The notes: generated from the letters alone by a model not told the origin. A stretch of DNA of 64,000 nucleotides from Leucobacter sp. CX169 (GCF_017161405.1 NZ_CP071051.1:2294001-2358000); one strand, 5' to 3'. Shown: positions 55,675-64,000, numbered from the stretch's first letter. Numbers and translations: made by a program.

Positions 55675-56016
55675 CTAGCGCCCGGCGTTGTCCTGCGGGT
55701 TCTGGTCTGGGTCTGCCGCGTCGGATGCGCGAGTTTCCGCCGCGTCCGCAGGCTCGGCGCTCGCGGCTTCCTCGGGGGCAGGATCCGCGCCGTCGGCGGA
55801 CTGCGTGTCGCGATCGGCGACCTCCTGTGCGAGTTCCTCACGGACCTGTTCACGGAACTGAATGCGGCGGACACGGCGATTCATGTCGAGCAAGAGAAAG
55901 ATCACGGCGACCGCGACGAGCGCGATCGCAGCAAACCCGAGCACTCCCGGCGTGACCTTGTCCGGGTCGTACACCGGCACTTCCTCGGCAGCGAATACGG
56001 TGACGAAGTTCACCAC
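55675..56016 (-). CDS. Small membrane protein of unknown function next to mca
   Basis: A 113-residue protein with one transmembrane helix (about residues 24-46, PGVLGFAAIALVAVAVIFLL), a short basic juxtamembrane stretch (NRRVRRIQF) and an acidic, disordered cytoplasmic tail. The GTG at 56016 directly abuts the mca stop, with GGAGGAG inside the end of mca, so translation is coupled. Similar small proteins accompany mca in related bacteria (from memory). The tail contains DGADPAPEE from a half palindrome at 55778. Function unknown. Confidence 0.75.
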   Translation of the reverse strand: MVNFVTVFAAEEVPVYDPDKVTPGVLGFAAIALVAVAVIFLLLDMNRRVRRIQFREQVREELAQEVADRDTQSADGADPAPEEAASAEPADAAETRASDAADPDQNPQDNAGR

Positions 56017-56880
56017 TTACTCCTCCTTGATTCCCTCGAACAGATCGTGTTCAAACTCAGCGGTGGGCACCCGGCTGGCCGCCAGGCGGTAGTCCTCGAA
56101 TGGCCACGCCTCGCGCTGTAGGTCGTTCGGCCAGAAGAAGAATCTGCTGTCTGGCGGCACCTGGCTCGCGTGGGCGCGCAGCGCGTCGTCGCGCTTCTCA
56201 AAAAAATCGCCGACATCGACGCGGGCGGTCGCACTGTAGGGCCGGTTTCCCAGCCACTCCTCGAGCTCGGCAAACTGGCGGGCAATCTCGGAGTCGGGCT
56301 CGCGCTCGCGCACCAGCTCGCCGACGTGGCGCATGCGCTCGGAGTTGAAGATCTCTTCGTAGTACAGCTTCTCGATGTTCCAGGGCTCGCCGGCCTCGGG
56401 GAACACCTCGGGGTCGCCCGCGAAGTCGTAGGCAAACTTGCTGATCTCGTGGCAGCGAATGTGATCGGGGTGCGGGTAGCCACCGATCTCGTTGTACGTG
56501 ATCATGACGTGGGGCCGGAACTCGCGCACGACGCGCACGAGCACCTCGGCGGAGAGCTCGATCGGGATCGCCGCAAAGGATCCGGGCGGTACCGTCTCGC
56601 CCTCCTCGGGGAGCCCTGAGTCGCGATAGCCTAGCCAGCGGTGCTCGAAGCCCAGGATCTCGCGCGCCCGAGCCATCTCATCACGCCGGAGGCCCGCCAG
56701 GTCTCGACGCGACTTCGGGTCGCGAGCGACGAGCTCGTTCAGAATGTCGCCGAGTTCGCCGCCGGTACAGCTGATCACGAGCACCTCGACGCCGCGATCG
56801 ACGTAGTGCGCGTAGGTCGCCGCGCCCTTGCTTGATTCGTCATCAGGATGCGCGTGCACCGCGATCAGTCTGGGGGTCAT
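56017..56880 (-). CDS. mca: Mycothiol S-conjugate amidase
   Basis: A 287-residue zinc amidase of the MshB/Mca (LmbE-like) family that cleaves mycothiol conjugates of electrophiles to give mercapturic acids for export. Metal-binding motifs: AVHAHPDDESSKGAATYAHY (residues 6-25) and IGGYPHPDHIRCHEISK (about 137). The length and the long C-terminal part with FFFWPNDLQREAWPFEDYRLA favour Mca over MshB. This gene marks the host as a mycothiol-using actinomycete. The ATG at 56880 is preferred over 56886 because GAGGG lies at a workable distance only for the former. Confidence 0.92.
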   Translation of the reverse strand: MTPRLIAVHAHPDDESSKGAATYAHYVDRGVEVLVISCTGGELGDILNELVARDPKSRRDLAGLRRDEMARAREILGFEHRWLGYRDSGLPEEGETVPPGSFAAIPIELSAEVLVRVVREFRPHVMITYNEIGGYPHPDHIRCHEISKFAYDFAGDPEVFPEAGEPWNIEKLYYEEIFNSERMRHVGELVREREPDSEIARQFAELEEWLGNRPYSATARVDVGDFFEKRDDALRAHASQVPPDSRFFFWPNDLQREAWPFEDYRLAASRVPTAEFEHDLFEGIKEE

Positions 56881-56969
56881 CCGCATCCCTCTCTCATGGG
56901 GCGTTCGGGTGTCGCCAGGTAGCCTGGATACCGACCCCTCACTCTACTTGGTCCACATCGGAGGTTCGC

Positions 56970-57389
56970 GTGTCAGTTCCAGCGGAAGCCCAGGCCGCGT
57001 CCCTTGAGGACCGCTATGGCACCGGGCGTTCTCGTCGACTGGACAAACGGATCGGATACGTCGCCGGCGGGTTGCTCGTCGCGGGCGGCATCGCGTTTCT
57101 CGCCTTCAGCGGATGGAACGATTCCTCGAAGCTCGAGTTCCGCGATCTGGCGCATTCGATGCCGGACGACCGGACGGTCACGGTGACCTTCGAGGTCACC
57201 GCACCGCCCGAGACAACCGTGCTCTGCGCCGTCGAGGCGTTGAACACCTCGTACGCCACGGTCGGCTGGAAGTTCACCGAGCTACCCGCCTCCTCAGAGC
57301 GCACGCGCACCGTCACGGAGTCGCTCGTGACGACCAATCCGGCAACAACCGGAACCGTCAACCACTGTTGGATCCCTGAGCAGTCCTGA
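56970..57389 (+). CDS. DUF4307 family membrane protein
   Basis: A 139-residue protein with one transmembrane helix (about residues 30-50, IGYVAGGLLVAGGIAFLAF) and an extracytoplasmic beta-rich domain (VTVTFEVTAPPETTVLCAVEAL and following) with two Cys. It matches DUF4307, a family found beside mca and greA in actinobacteria. The GTG at 56970 has GGAGG 5 bases upstream. Role unknown. Confidence 0.88.
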   Translation: MSVPAEAQAASLEDRYGTGRSRRLDKRIGYVAGGLLVAGGIAFLAFSGWNDSSKLEFRDLAHSMPDDRTVTVTFEVTAPPETTVLCAVEALNTSYATVGWKFTELPASSERTRTVTESLVTTNPATTGTVNHCWIPEQS

Positions 57390-57488
57390 TAGTCTGCTGC
57401 TGCGCTCCGGGTTTTCCCGGGGCGCATTCCGTTCGTCCCTCACACTCGTGCGAGCGAACCCGACACTGTCAAGAAAGGGGATCCCAGC

Positions 57489-57977
57489 ATGGCCGCATTG
57501 CCCACAGCAACCTGGTTGACCCAGGAGGCGTTTGATCGTCTCCAGCTCGAGCTCGACGAGCTCACCGGACCGCGCCGTACCGAGATCGTGAAGCGCATCG
57601 AGGCTGCCCGCGAAGAGGGCGACCTCAAGGAGAACGGTGGCTATCACGCCGCCAAGGACGAGCAGGGCAAGCTTGAGGCGCGCATCCGCGACCTCGGGGA
57701 GCTGCTCAAGCACGCCGTCGTGCGCGCCGCGCCTGAGAGCCACGGCGTGGTCGAGGTCGGCACCGTCATCTCCGCAAACGTCCTCGGCGATCCCGAGAAG
57801 TTCCTGCTCGGCAGCCGCGAGCTCGCTGGCGATTCGGGCCTCGACGTCTACAGCGCGGAGAGCCCGTTGGGCACCGCGATCCTGGGCCTCAAGGTCGGCG
57901 ACGAGTCCAGCTATGTCGCCCCGAACGGCAAGACGATCGACGTCAAGATTCTGGCGGTCGACACCTACGCTGGCTAG
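57489..57977 (+). CDS. greA: Transcription elongation factor GreA
   Basis: A 162-residue GreA, which enters the secondary channel of stalled RNA polymerase and triggers transcript cleavage. The N-terminal coiled coil (residues 10-78) has the acidic tip in EEGDLKENGGYHAAKDEQ. The C-terminal FKBP-like domain ends with GTAILGLKVGDE and VDVKILAVDTY-like strands. The ATG at 57489 follows AAAGGGGATCCCAGC. Confidence 0.96.
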   Translation: MAALPTATWLTQEAFDRLQLELDELTGPRRTEIVKRIEAAREEGDLKENGGYHAAKDEQGKLEARIRDLGELLKHAVVRAAPESHGVVEVGTVISANVLGDPEKFLLGSRELAGDSGLDVYSAESPLGTAILGLKVGDESSYVAPNGKTIDVKILAVDTYAG

Positions 57978-57996
57978 TTTTCAGTCCGGCGAACGA

Positions 57997-58034
57997 GATG
58001 CGGCGCGACTCCCGAGTGGGAGCCGCGCCGTATC
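57997..58034. terminator. Terminator between converging greA and ilvA
   Basis: An 11-bp outer stem with one wobble (57997-58007 with 58024-58034) and an inner CTCCC/GGGAG stem with a 4-base loop. It is placed to stop both genes. Confidence 0.75.
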
Positions 58035-58049
58035 TGTCTCAGCGCAAGG

Positions 58050-59294
58050 CTAGTAGCGCTCGCCGATCCGGACCTCGTAGCCCTCGGCGCGCAGGATGCG
58101 CAGCAGCTCCTCACCGTGCTCGGTGCCGCGCGTCTCGACGTGCAGCTCGAGCTCGACATCGCTGATGGGCAGCCCCGTGCCGTGCCGGGTGTGCAGCACC
58201 TCGACCACGTTCGCGTTCGCGGCCGACACGATCTCGGCGGTGCGCGCGAGCTGGCCCGGGCGGTCGGGCAGCGAGATGCGCAGCTTCATGTAGCGATCGG
58301 AGGCGGCGAGGCCGTGGCCGATCACGCGCTGCAGGAGCAGCGGGTCGATGTTGCCGCCCGACAGAATCGTCGCGGTGACGCCCGTCGCCTTGATCTTCCC
58401 CGTGATCATTGCGGCGACCCCTGCCGCGCCGGCCGGCTCGACGACCATCTTCGCGCGCTCGAGCAGGACGAGGATCGCGCGAGCGATGTCCTCGTCGCTC
58501 ACGGTGACGATCTCGTCCACGAACTCGCGGATCAGTGCGAAGTTGCGCTCTCCGGGTCGCGCAACGGCAATACCATCGGCGATCGTCGAGCGGGTCTTGA
58601 TCGTGACCGGGTGCCCGGCCTCGATCGAGGGCGGGTACGGGGCGGCGTTTTCCGCCTGCACCCCGATGACGCGCATCGGGCGTCCTTCGGCGCGGGCGCG
58701 CAGCTTCGCGGCGACCGCGACGCCCGAGATCAGCCCGCCGCCGCCGATCGGGACGACGAGCGTCTCGATGTCCGGGGCGACGTCGAGCATCTCTAGTGCA
58801 ACCGTGCCCTGACCCTCGATGACCGCATCGTCGTCGAACGGCGCGATGAAGGTTCCGTTCGTCGCCTGCACAAATGCCTGCGCCGCGGCGCTGCACGCAT
58901 CAAAGTCGTCTCCCTCGAGCACGACCTCGGCGCCGTAGTTCCGGGTCGCCTGCAGCTTGGGCAGCGCGACACCGCGCGGCATGAAGATGGTGGCTTTGAT
59001 TCCGAGCTCACGCGCCGCGAAGGCAACGCCCTGGGCGTGGTTCCCGGCGGACGCGGCGACGACACCTGCGGCCCGCTCTGCCTCGCTCAGCTGGGTCAGG
59101 CGGTTGTACGCGCCGCGGAGCTTGTACGCCCCCGTGCGCTGCAGGTTCTCGCACTTGAGGTACACCTTGGGTACCCCGAGCACCTCGGCCAGGTAGCGCG
59201 ACGACTCGAGCGGAGTCGGCTGCGTGACCCGCTCCACAATCGCGCGCGCCCGCTCAAAGTCGGCCAGTGTCGGCGTGCGGAACGCTTCGGTCAT
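58050..59294 (-). CDS. ilvA: Threonine ammonia-lyase (threonine dehydratase) with ACT domain
   Basis: A 414-residue PLP enzyme that deaminates threonine to 2-oxobutyrate. The cofactor Lys is in RTGAYKLRGAYNRL (about 58). ASAGNHAQGVAFAAREL (about 85), the glycine loop VVPIGGGGLISG (about 185) and ILSGGNIDPLLLQ (about 310) follow. A single C-terminal ACT domain (about 335-414: ISLPDRPGQLARTAEIVSAA) suggests amino-acid control. One ACT domain and this length are usual for the actinobacterial enzyme, which can serve isoleucine synthesis. The ATG at 59294 has AAGGAGG upstream and overlaps the transporter stop by 4 bases. Confidence 0.93.
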   Translation of the reverse strand: MTEAFRTPTLADFERARAIVERVTQPTPLESSRYLAEVLGVPKVYLKCENLQRTGAYKLRGAYNRLTQLSEAERAAGVVAASAGNHAQGVAFAARELGIKATIFMPRGVALPKLQATRNYGAEVVLEGDDFDACSAAAQAFVQATNGTFIAPFDDDAVIEGQGTVALEMLDVAPDIETLVVPIGGGGLISGVAVAAKLRARAEGRPMRVIGVQAENAAPYPPSIEAGHPVTIKTRSTIADGIAVARPGERNFALIREFVDEIVTVSDEDIARAILVLLERAKMVVEPAGAAGVAAMITGKIKATGVTATILSGGNIDPLLLQRVIGHGLAASDRYMKLRISLPDRPGQLARTAEIVSAANANVVEVLHTRHGTGLPISDVELELHVETRGTEHGEELLRILRAEGYEVRIGERY

Positions 59295-60520
59295 TCTGTT
59301 TCCTCCTTGGAGATCAAGCGTTTGATGCGGCGGGCTCTCGCCCGCACATCGTGCTCGCGTTTGTAATCGGCGTGGAACGCGGCGACCGGATCCGGCTCGC
59401 CCTTCCACTTCCCCGACACCAGATAATTGACGATCGAGTTCGCCGAGGCGACAAGCGGCACGGCGAAGAGCGCGCCGGGGATGCCGCCGACCAGCGCGCC
59501 GGTGGACACCGCGAGCACGACGCCGAGCGGGTGCACGCGCACCGCGTTGCCCATGACGAGCGGCTGCAGGATGTGCCCTTCAACCTGGTTCACCAATACG
59601 ACGACGCCCAGCATGATGAGCGCGTTGACCGGGCCGTTGTAGACGAGCGCGACGAAGGCGGCCAGAGCCCCCGTCACGATCGCTCCCAGGAACGGGATGA
59701 ACGAGCCGAGGAAGACGAGCACGGCGAGCGGGATCGCGAGCGGGACCTGCAACACTGCAGCGCCGATGCCGATGCCGACCGCGTCGACGAACGCGACGAA
59801 GATCTGCACACGGACGTACTGCCCGACCGAGACCCAGCCGGAGCGGCCTGCGCCATCGATCGCGGCGTGTGCGCCCGCGGGGAGGAAGCCCAGCACCCAG
59901 TACCAGATGCGCTTGCCGTCGATGAGTAGGAAGATGAGGCTGAAGAGGGTGAGGAGCATCCCCGCGATCACCTGGGTGACCGTCGTGCCGACCGATAGCG
60001 CCCCGCTCCAGATCACACCGGAGTCGGCCTGAATCGAGGTGACGAGCTTGTCGATGTAGTCCTGCACCTGCTCGGCGCTCAGGCCCAGCACGCCGCTCTC
60101 CAGCCAGTGCGCGAGGTCGTTGATGGCGCCGGCGGATCGCTTCGCGAGGTCCGAGAAGCCGCTGCGGAACTGGGTGACGATGAGGAAGACGAGCATCGAG
60201 ACCGCGCTGAGCAACGCCACGAGGGCCGTCAGCACGCCCATCCATCGCGGCAGCCCCCACTTCACGAAGCGATGCACGATCGGCGCGAGCAGGGCGGTGA
60301 GCAGGATCGCGACCAGCACCGGAATGACGATGAACCGCACCTGGACGATGAGCCAGATGAACACGGCCGCGGCCGCGGCGATCAAGATCAGGCGCCAGGA
60401 CCAGGCGGCGGCGATGCGCACCCCGAGCGGCAGCGCGCTGGCAGCATTTGCCCCCGGATCCTGCTGGGCAGGCGTCTCGGCGCTGGGTTCCACTGACGGT
60501 GAATCATTCACGAGCTTCAT
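59291..60520 (-). CDS. AI-2E (YdiK/PerM) family transporter
   Basis: A 409-residue membrane protein with about eight helices in the AI-2E family pattern. A pair of helices near residues 35-85 and 90-115 is followed by a long amphipathic stretch (SAGAINDLAHWLESGVLGLS), then C-terminal helices with the motif region FIPFLGAIVTGALAAFVALV and VVLVNQVEGHILQPLVMGN. Named members export autoinducer-2 or exchange cations; the substrate here is unknown. The N-terminal tail holds AQQDPGANA from a half palindrome at 60456. It is coupled to ilvA by a 4-base overlap. Confidence 0.88.
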   Translation of the reverse strand: MKLVNDSPSVEPSAETPAQQDPGANAASALPLGVRIAAAWSWRLILIAAAAAVFIWLIVQVRFIVIPVLVAILLTALLAPIVHRFVKWGLPRWMGVLTALVALLSAVSMLVFLIVTQFRSGFSDLAKRSAGAINDLAHWLESGVLGLSAEQVQDYIDKLVTSIQADSGVIWSGALSVGTTVTQVIAGMLLTLFSLIFLLIDGKRIWYWVLGFLPAGAHAAIDGAGRSGWVSVGQYVRVQIFVAFVDAVGIGIGAAVLQVPLAIPLAVLVFLGSFIPFLGAIVTGALAAFVALVYNGPVNALIMLGVVVLVNQVEGHILQPLVMGNAVRVHPLGVVLAVSTGALVGGIPGALFAVPLVASANSIVNYLVSGKWKGEPDPVAAFHADYKREHDVRARARRIKRLISKEETE

Positions 60521-60537
60521 CCTAGCGAGGCGCGTGC

Positions 60538-60543
60538 TACCGT
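60538..60543 (+). promoter_or_regulatory. -10 element TACCGT of a probable leaderless promoter
   Basis: TACCGT, 6 bases, then the ATG at 60550, in the short divergent gap after the AI-2E gene start. No ribosome site. Confidence 0.5.
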
Positions 60544-60549
60544 ACCGTG

Positions 60550-61742
60550 ATGCGCGACTCCCTGACCCCGTCCGAGGCCCGCAGGATCGCGCTCGCCGCG
60601 CAGGGCTTTGCGGGCACGCCGAGGCTGCGCGCGAGGCGCCCGTTCGACCCGGCGCTCGAGCGACTGCACGTGCTGCAGATCGACTCGGTCAACGTCTTCG
60701 CCCGCAGCCACTACCTGCCGGTATTCTCGCGCCACGGCGAATATTCGGCCGAGGCGCTCGATACGCTCCTCTGGAAAAGCGGTGACTTCACCGAGTACTG
60801 GGCGCACGAGGCCGCGTTCATCGCGGTCAACGATCGCCCGCTCTTTGCCTGGCGCATGGACGACTATCGGGCCCGGCACCTGCGGGAGGGCTTTCTCGAG
60901 GCACACGGGGCGACGCTCGCCCGCGTGCGCTCCGCCCTGGCGGACGGCGGGCCCCAGTTCGTGCGCGAGCTCGAGGAGGGCCCGCGCGAGTCACGTGGCC
61001 CCTGGTGGGACTGGAGCGACACGAAGCTCGCGGTGGAGCGCCTGTTCGCCTGGGGCGAGGTGGTGTCCGCGGGCCGAGAGCGGTTCGAACGCCGCTACGC
61101 CCTCGCCGAGCGCGCGTTGCCGGAGTCGGCCCTCGCCCAGCCGCCAAGCCGGGCCGACGCGCAGCGCACACTCGTCGAGCGCGCCGCCCGCTCGCTGGGG
61201 GTCGCGACCCTCGCCGACCTGGCCGACTACCACCGTCTCAAGGTCGCCGAGGCTCGCGTCGCGGCACGCGCGCTCGAGGATGCGGGGACGCTCGTCCCCG
61301 TCGCGGTAGCGGGCTGGACGACTCCTGGGGGCACGCCGCTTCCGGCGTGGATGCACCGGGACGCGCGAGTGCCCGCCCGGCTCGCGCCCGACGCGCTGCT
61401 CACCCCGTTCGACCCGGTCTGCTGGTTCCGCCCGCGCACCGAGCGCCTCTTCGATTTTCACTACCGCATCGAGATCTACACCCCGAAAGAACAGCGCCGA
61501 TATGGCTACTACTGCCTCCCCTGATGGTCGGGGGTCGCTTGGTCGGCCGCATCGATCTCAAGGCCGACCGGGCGGGCCGCGCGCTACTGGTCCAGGCGGC
61601 GTGGCAGGAGGACGGTGCGCCGGCGCACACCGCCGAGGTCGCGCAGGGCCTGCTGGCGCGTGCCGCGTCCTGGCAGGGCCTCGACCGGGTGAGCGTCAGC
61701 GGCGTCGGCAACCTTCCGCTCCCCGCACACTTCGAGTCGTAA
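60550..61742 (+). pseudogene. Winged-helix (YcaQ-like, HTH_42) gene with a one-base frameshift
   Basis: The first frame (60550 to TGA at 61522-61524) encodes the N-terminal 324 residues of a YcaQ-like winged-helix protein, a family tied to DNA interstrand crosslink repair: LHVLQIDSVNVFARSHYLPVF, YWAHEAAFI, FDPVCWFRPRTERLFDFHYRIEIY (in parts) and RRYGYYCLP. The family normally continues with a GGRLVGRIDLKADR segment. That segment is present at once in another frame (MVGGRLVGRIDLKADRAGRA and on to TAA at 61740-61742). Adding one C to the CCCC run near 61516-61521 would restore a single frame of about 398 residues. It is either a true inactivation or a sequencing error in a homopolymer. Confidence 0.8.
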
Positions 61743-61760
61743 CCGGCAGGATCCTGCCGG
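61743..61760. repeat. Extended GCAGGATCCTGC palindrome, 18-bp dyad
   Basis: CCGGCAGGATCCTGCCGG, a perfect 18-bp palindrome that begins at the base after a stop codon and fills half of the 34-base gap between converging genes. It is a possible terminator. Confidence 0.88.
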
Positions 61761-61776
61761 GCGCCCGCCCGCCCGA

Positions 61777-63186
61777 TCAGCGCAGCTTGCCGAGCACGCG
61801 CCGCACAATCGTGTCCTTCGCCGAGGTGAAGGGCGGCATGATGGTCGGCGCGAGTGTGTCCGGGCGCAGGGGCTTAGACAGCACCGCCTTCTCGTGACTG
61901 AAGACGCGGAACGAACGCTCGCCGTGGTAGGCGCCCATACCGCTCTCGCCGACGCCGCCGAAGGGGAGCTCGGGCACGGTGAGGTGCAGCACGGGAGCGC
62001 CGAAGCAGAGCGCGCCCGAGCTCGTCTCGAGCTCCCAGCGCCTGCGCACCTCGGGCTCGTCGCTGAACACGTACGCCCCGAGCGGCTTGTCGCGGCCCAC
62101 GACGAAGTCGATCGCGTCGCTGAGGCCACTGACCTCGACCAGGGGCAAGATCGGGCCGAAAATCTCGTCCGTCATGACGGACGAGTCGCGAGCCACGCCG
62201 CCCAGCACGGTCGGCTCGATGAAGCGCGTCGCCGCATCGCTGCGGCCGCCCGCCAACACGGTGCCGTCCGACAGATACCCCGTGAGCCGCGTGAAGTGGC
62301 TGTCGGTCACGATACGGCCATAGTCGGGGTTTCTCTCAGCCGCGTTGCCATAGAGCTCGTGAATCGCTTCCACGAGCAACGGGCCGAGCGCGCGCAACAC
62401 TGCCGCGGTGCCGAGCACGTAGTCGGGCGCGACGCAGGTCTGGCCGGCGTTCATGTACTTCGCCCAGGCGATTCGCTTCGCCGCTTCGGCGAGCGGGACC
62501 GAAGCATCGACGTACACCGGCGACTTTCCGCCCAGCTCGAGCGTGATTGGGGTGAGGTGCTCGGCGGCCGCCCGCGCCACGATCCGACCCACCCGGCCGT
62601 TGCCGGTGTAGAAGATGTGGTCGAACCGCTCCGCGAGCAGTGCGGTCGCGGCCGCGGCATCGCCCGTGACGACCGATACCGCGCGCCGGTCAACGTACTC
62701 GGGCAGCCGTCGCGCGATGACCTCGGCGGTCGCGGGGGCCAGCTCGCTCGGCTTCAGGATCGCGGCGTTACCGGCCGCCAGCGCACCGATGAGGGGCGAG
62801 AGGCCGAGCATAAGCGGGTAGTTCCACGGCGCGATGATCAGCGCAAGGCCGAGCGGCTCGGGGCGCACGCGGGCGCTCGCGGGCTGGATCGCCAGCGGGA
62901 CGGCCACCCGGCGCGGGCGGGTCCAAGCCGCGAGATGCTGCAGCGTGTGCGAGATCTCGCTGAGCAGAAACCCGATCTCGGTGAGCTGCGCCTCTGTGCC
63001 TGACTTGCCCAGGTCTTCCCTCAGCGCGCGCTCAAACTCGTCGCCGCACTCGAGCAGCATGCGACGCATTCCGTCGAGCTGGGCGCGACGCCACGCGAGC
63101 GGCCGAGTCAGGCCGCTCGCGAAGCTCTCGCGCAGCGAGTGTACGAGTTCGGGAATTCCGGTGGTGGCATGGGCCTGGGGCGTCAT
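61777..63186 (-). CDS. Aldehyde dehydrogenase (class 3 / coniferyl aldehyde dehydrogenase-like)
   Basis: A 469-residue NAD(P)-dependent aldehyde dehydrogenase. Motifs: IIAPWNYPLMLGLSPLIGALAAGNAAILKPSE (in parts, about 110-140), FDHIFYTGNGRVGRIV (about 190), LELGGKSPVYVD with the general-base Glu (about 210), NAGQTCVAPDYVL with the catalytic Cys (about 245) and ELPFGGVGESGMGAYHGERSF. Short length and NAGQTCVAPDYVL point to class 3-type enzymes acting on fatty or aromatic aldehydes. The start at 63186 is favoured over 63195 because TAGCAT lies 7 bases upstream on the minus strand, with no ribosome site. Confidence 0.92.
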   Translation of the reverse strand: MTPQAHATTGIPELVHSLRESFASGLTRPLAWRRAQLDGMRRMLLECGDEFERALREDLGKSGTEAQLTEIGFLLSEISHTLQHLAAWTRPRRVAVPLAIQPASARVRPEPLGLALIIAPWNYPLMLGLSPLIGALAAGNAAILKPSELAPATAEVIARRLPEYVDRRAVSVVTGDAAAATALLAERFDHIFYTGNGRVGRIVARAAAEHLTPITLELGGKSPVYVDASVPLAEAAKRIAWAKYMNAGQTCVAPDYVLGTAAVLRALGPLLVEAIHELYGNAAERNPDYGRIVTDSHFTRLTGYLSDGTVLAGGRSDAATRFIEPTVLGGVARDSSVMTDEIFGPILPLVEVSGLSDAIDFVVGRDKPLGAYVFSDEPEVRRRWELETSSGALCFGAPVLHLTVPELPFGGVGESGMGAYHGERSFRVFSHEKAVLSKPLRPDTLAPTIMPPFTSAKDTIVRRVLGKLR

Positions 63187-63196
63187 GCCACCCATG

Positions 63197-63490
63197 CTAG
63201 CCGTGTAGGGCAGGAACGATCAGATAGATTCCACCGAGTACGCAGGCCGCCGAGAGTGCGAAGCACGTGTAGGCAGCGATCGTTGCCCAGCGGGGCCGGT
63301 CATGGTCGTCGACGTCGTCGTCCTCGTCGTCGCGCGACGGTCCGCTCGGGGCGAAGGTGCCATCCGGCTGGGGCGCTGGCGGGGTCGGAACCGCAAGGAA
63401 GCGAATCCCGAACGAGTACAACGAGACCACGACGAGCGCGGATACCAGCGCGGCGACAAACACTGCGACAAATGCCATCCAGTCGATCAT
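63197..63490 (-). CDS. Small two-helix membrane protein beside the phosphate transporter
   Basis: A 97-residue protein with two transmembrane helices (about residues 5-32 and 70-93) joined by an acidic loop (SRDDEDDDVDDHDRP). It overlaps the PiT transporter stop by 1 base (TGATG), so it is probably translated with the transporter and may be an accessory subunit. No known domain recognised. Confidence 0.75.
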   Translation of the reverse strand: MIDWMAFVAVFVAALVSALVVVSLYSFGIRFLAVPTPPAPQPDGTFAPSGPSRDDEDDDVDDHDRPRWATIAAYTCFALSAACVLGGIYLIVPALHG

Positions 63491-64000
63491 CAGCGCTTCT
63501 CCTGCTCTTGCTCAGCGGCGCGCGCTTCATCAGCGGCAACTCCCGCGGCTTCCTTGGCGGCCTTGTCCTCGCGCACCGCGGTCTGCGCCAGCGAGGTGAG
63601 GGGCGGAATCGTCCCGGTCTCAGTCGGCACGCGGCGAATCTTGCGCTTGCGAATGCGGACCGCGTAGCCCGACTCCGCCACGTCCGAGATGGCGTTGGTG
63701 TGGTCGACCTTGTTTCGCGCTGAACGCCAGAAGATGAACAGGATCGCGGCGAGGCCGAGGACCGAGTCGATGACAATGCCGACCGTGCCGAGGTGGGCGA
63801 TCAACGCGGCCACCGCGCCGACCGCAGCGGCGGAGGGCAGCGTGAAGAGCCAGCCGAGGCCGATCTTGCCGACGGTGCGCCAGCGCACGCTGGAGCCCTT
63901 GCGGCCGAGGCCCGAGCCGATGACCGAGCCCGAGGCCACCTGGGTGGTGGAGAGCGCGAAACCGAGGTGGCTGGAGGCCAGGATCGTGGCGGCCGTGGAG
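63490..64000 (-). CDS. Inorganic phosphate transporter, PiT family (C-terminal part, cut by window edge)
   Basis: The last 169 residues of a PiT-type phosphate permease; the rest lies beyond the right edge. The family signature ILASSHLGFALSTTQVASGS and VIGSGLG is present, followed by VGKIGLGWLFTLPSAAAVGAV, a further helix IDSVLGLAAILFIFW, and a charged cytoplasmic tail of about 75 residues. It imports phosphate, usually as a metal-phosphate complex driven by the proton gradient. A small two-helix membrane protein follows with 1-base overlap. Confidence 0.9.
   Translation of the reverse strand, partial: STAATILASSHLGFALSTTQVASGSVIGSGLGRKGSSVRWRTVGKIGLGWLFTLPSAAAVGAVAALIAHLGTVGIVIDSVLGLAAILFIFWRSARNKVDHTNAISDVAESGYAVRIRKRKIRRVPTETGTIPPLTSLAQTAVREDKAAKEAAGVAADEARAAEQEQEKR

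Overview
The window is high-GC chromosomal DNA from an actinomycete, most likely a Microbacteriaceae member close to Leucobacter (inference, no marker gene such as 16S is present). Support comes from mycothiol S-conjugate amidase (Mca), DUF4307 and DUF4245 proteins, a UTRA-type GntR regulator, and many gene starts that look leaderless (TANNNT, 6-7 bases, then ATG/GTG). No rRNA, tRNA, insertion sequence, prophage or CRISPR array is visible.

Layout. 0.1-3 kb: padR regulator, AarF/ABC1 kinase and a broken CrtA-like gene in one minus-strand unit. 3-7.2 kb: two alpha/beta hydrolases, a decayed stretch, a hexapeptide acetyltransferase and an M23 lipoprotein. 7.2-10.1 kb: an island of clearly lower GC with one long coiled-coil gene of unknown function and about 0.8 kb of non-coding DNA. 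10.1-26.6 kb: mostly core genes (ychF, rmuC, glpX, fba, ispH, xseA-xseB, carbonic anhydrase, fumC), with an MFS carrier coupled to a PLP-dependent decarboxylase and a PQQ-type sugar dehydrogenase lipoprotein. 26.8-34 kb: a very large secreted, apparently wall-anchored two-enzyme protein, a TPR protein, an acyl-CoA dehydrogenase-like protein and a PIN-PhoH ATPase.

34.2-44.8 kb is one coherent accessory locus. A BMP-type nucleoside ABC importer (lipoprotein, double ATPase, two permeases) is in an operon with mtnA and a DUF985 cupin. Facing it is an operon of SDR, adenosine/MTA-deaminase-like amidohydrolase and uridine-phosphorylase-like enzyme, next to a GntR/UTRA regulator. The same 5-3-5 palindrome (GTTGT-N3-ACAAC) lies at 34202 and 43966, upstream of the importer operon and between the regulator and the enzyme operon. 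I read this as a single regulon that imports a purine nucleoside, probably 5'-methylthioadenosine or 5'-deoxyadenosine, and takes it through deamination, phosphorolysis and MtnA isomerisation.

44.9-64 kb: TrhA, a short cis-prenyltransferase (UppS family), a maltose-type ABC importer (malEFG) divergent from a GH13 alpha-glucosidase with a LacI regulator and two LacI operators, recQ, mca, greA, ilvA, an AI-2E family transporter, a winged-helix gene split by a one-base frameshift, an aldehyde dehydrogenase, and the end of a PiT phosphate transporter cut by the window edge.

The most striking non-gene signal is a 12-bp palindrome, GCAGGATCCTGC. It occurs at least eight times intact, with about twenty further 9-bp halves, both between genes (sometimes as longer hairpins) and inside genes. 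Inside genes it is usually read as Gly-Gln-Asp-Pro-Ala in linkers or near N-termini.
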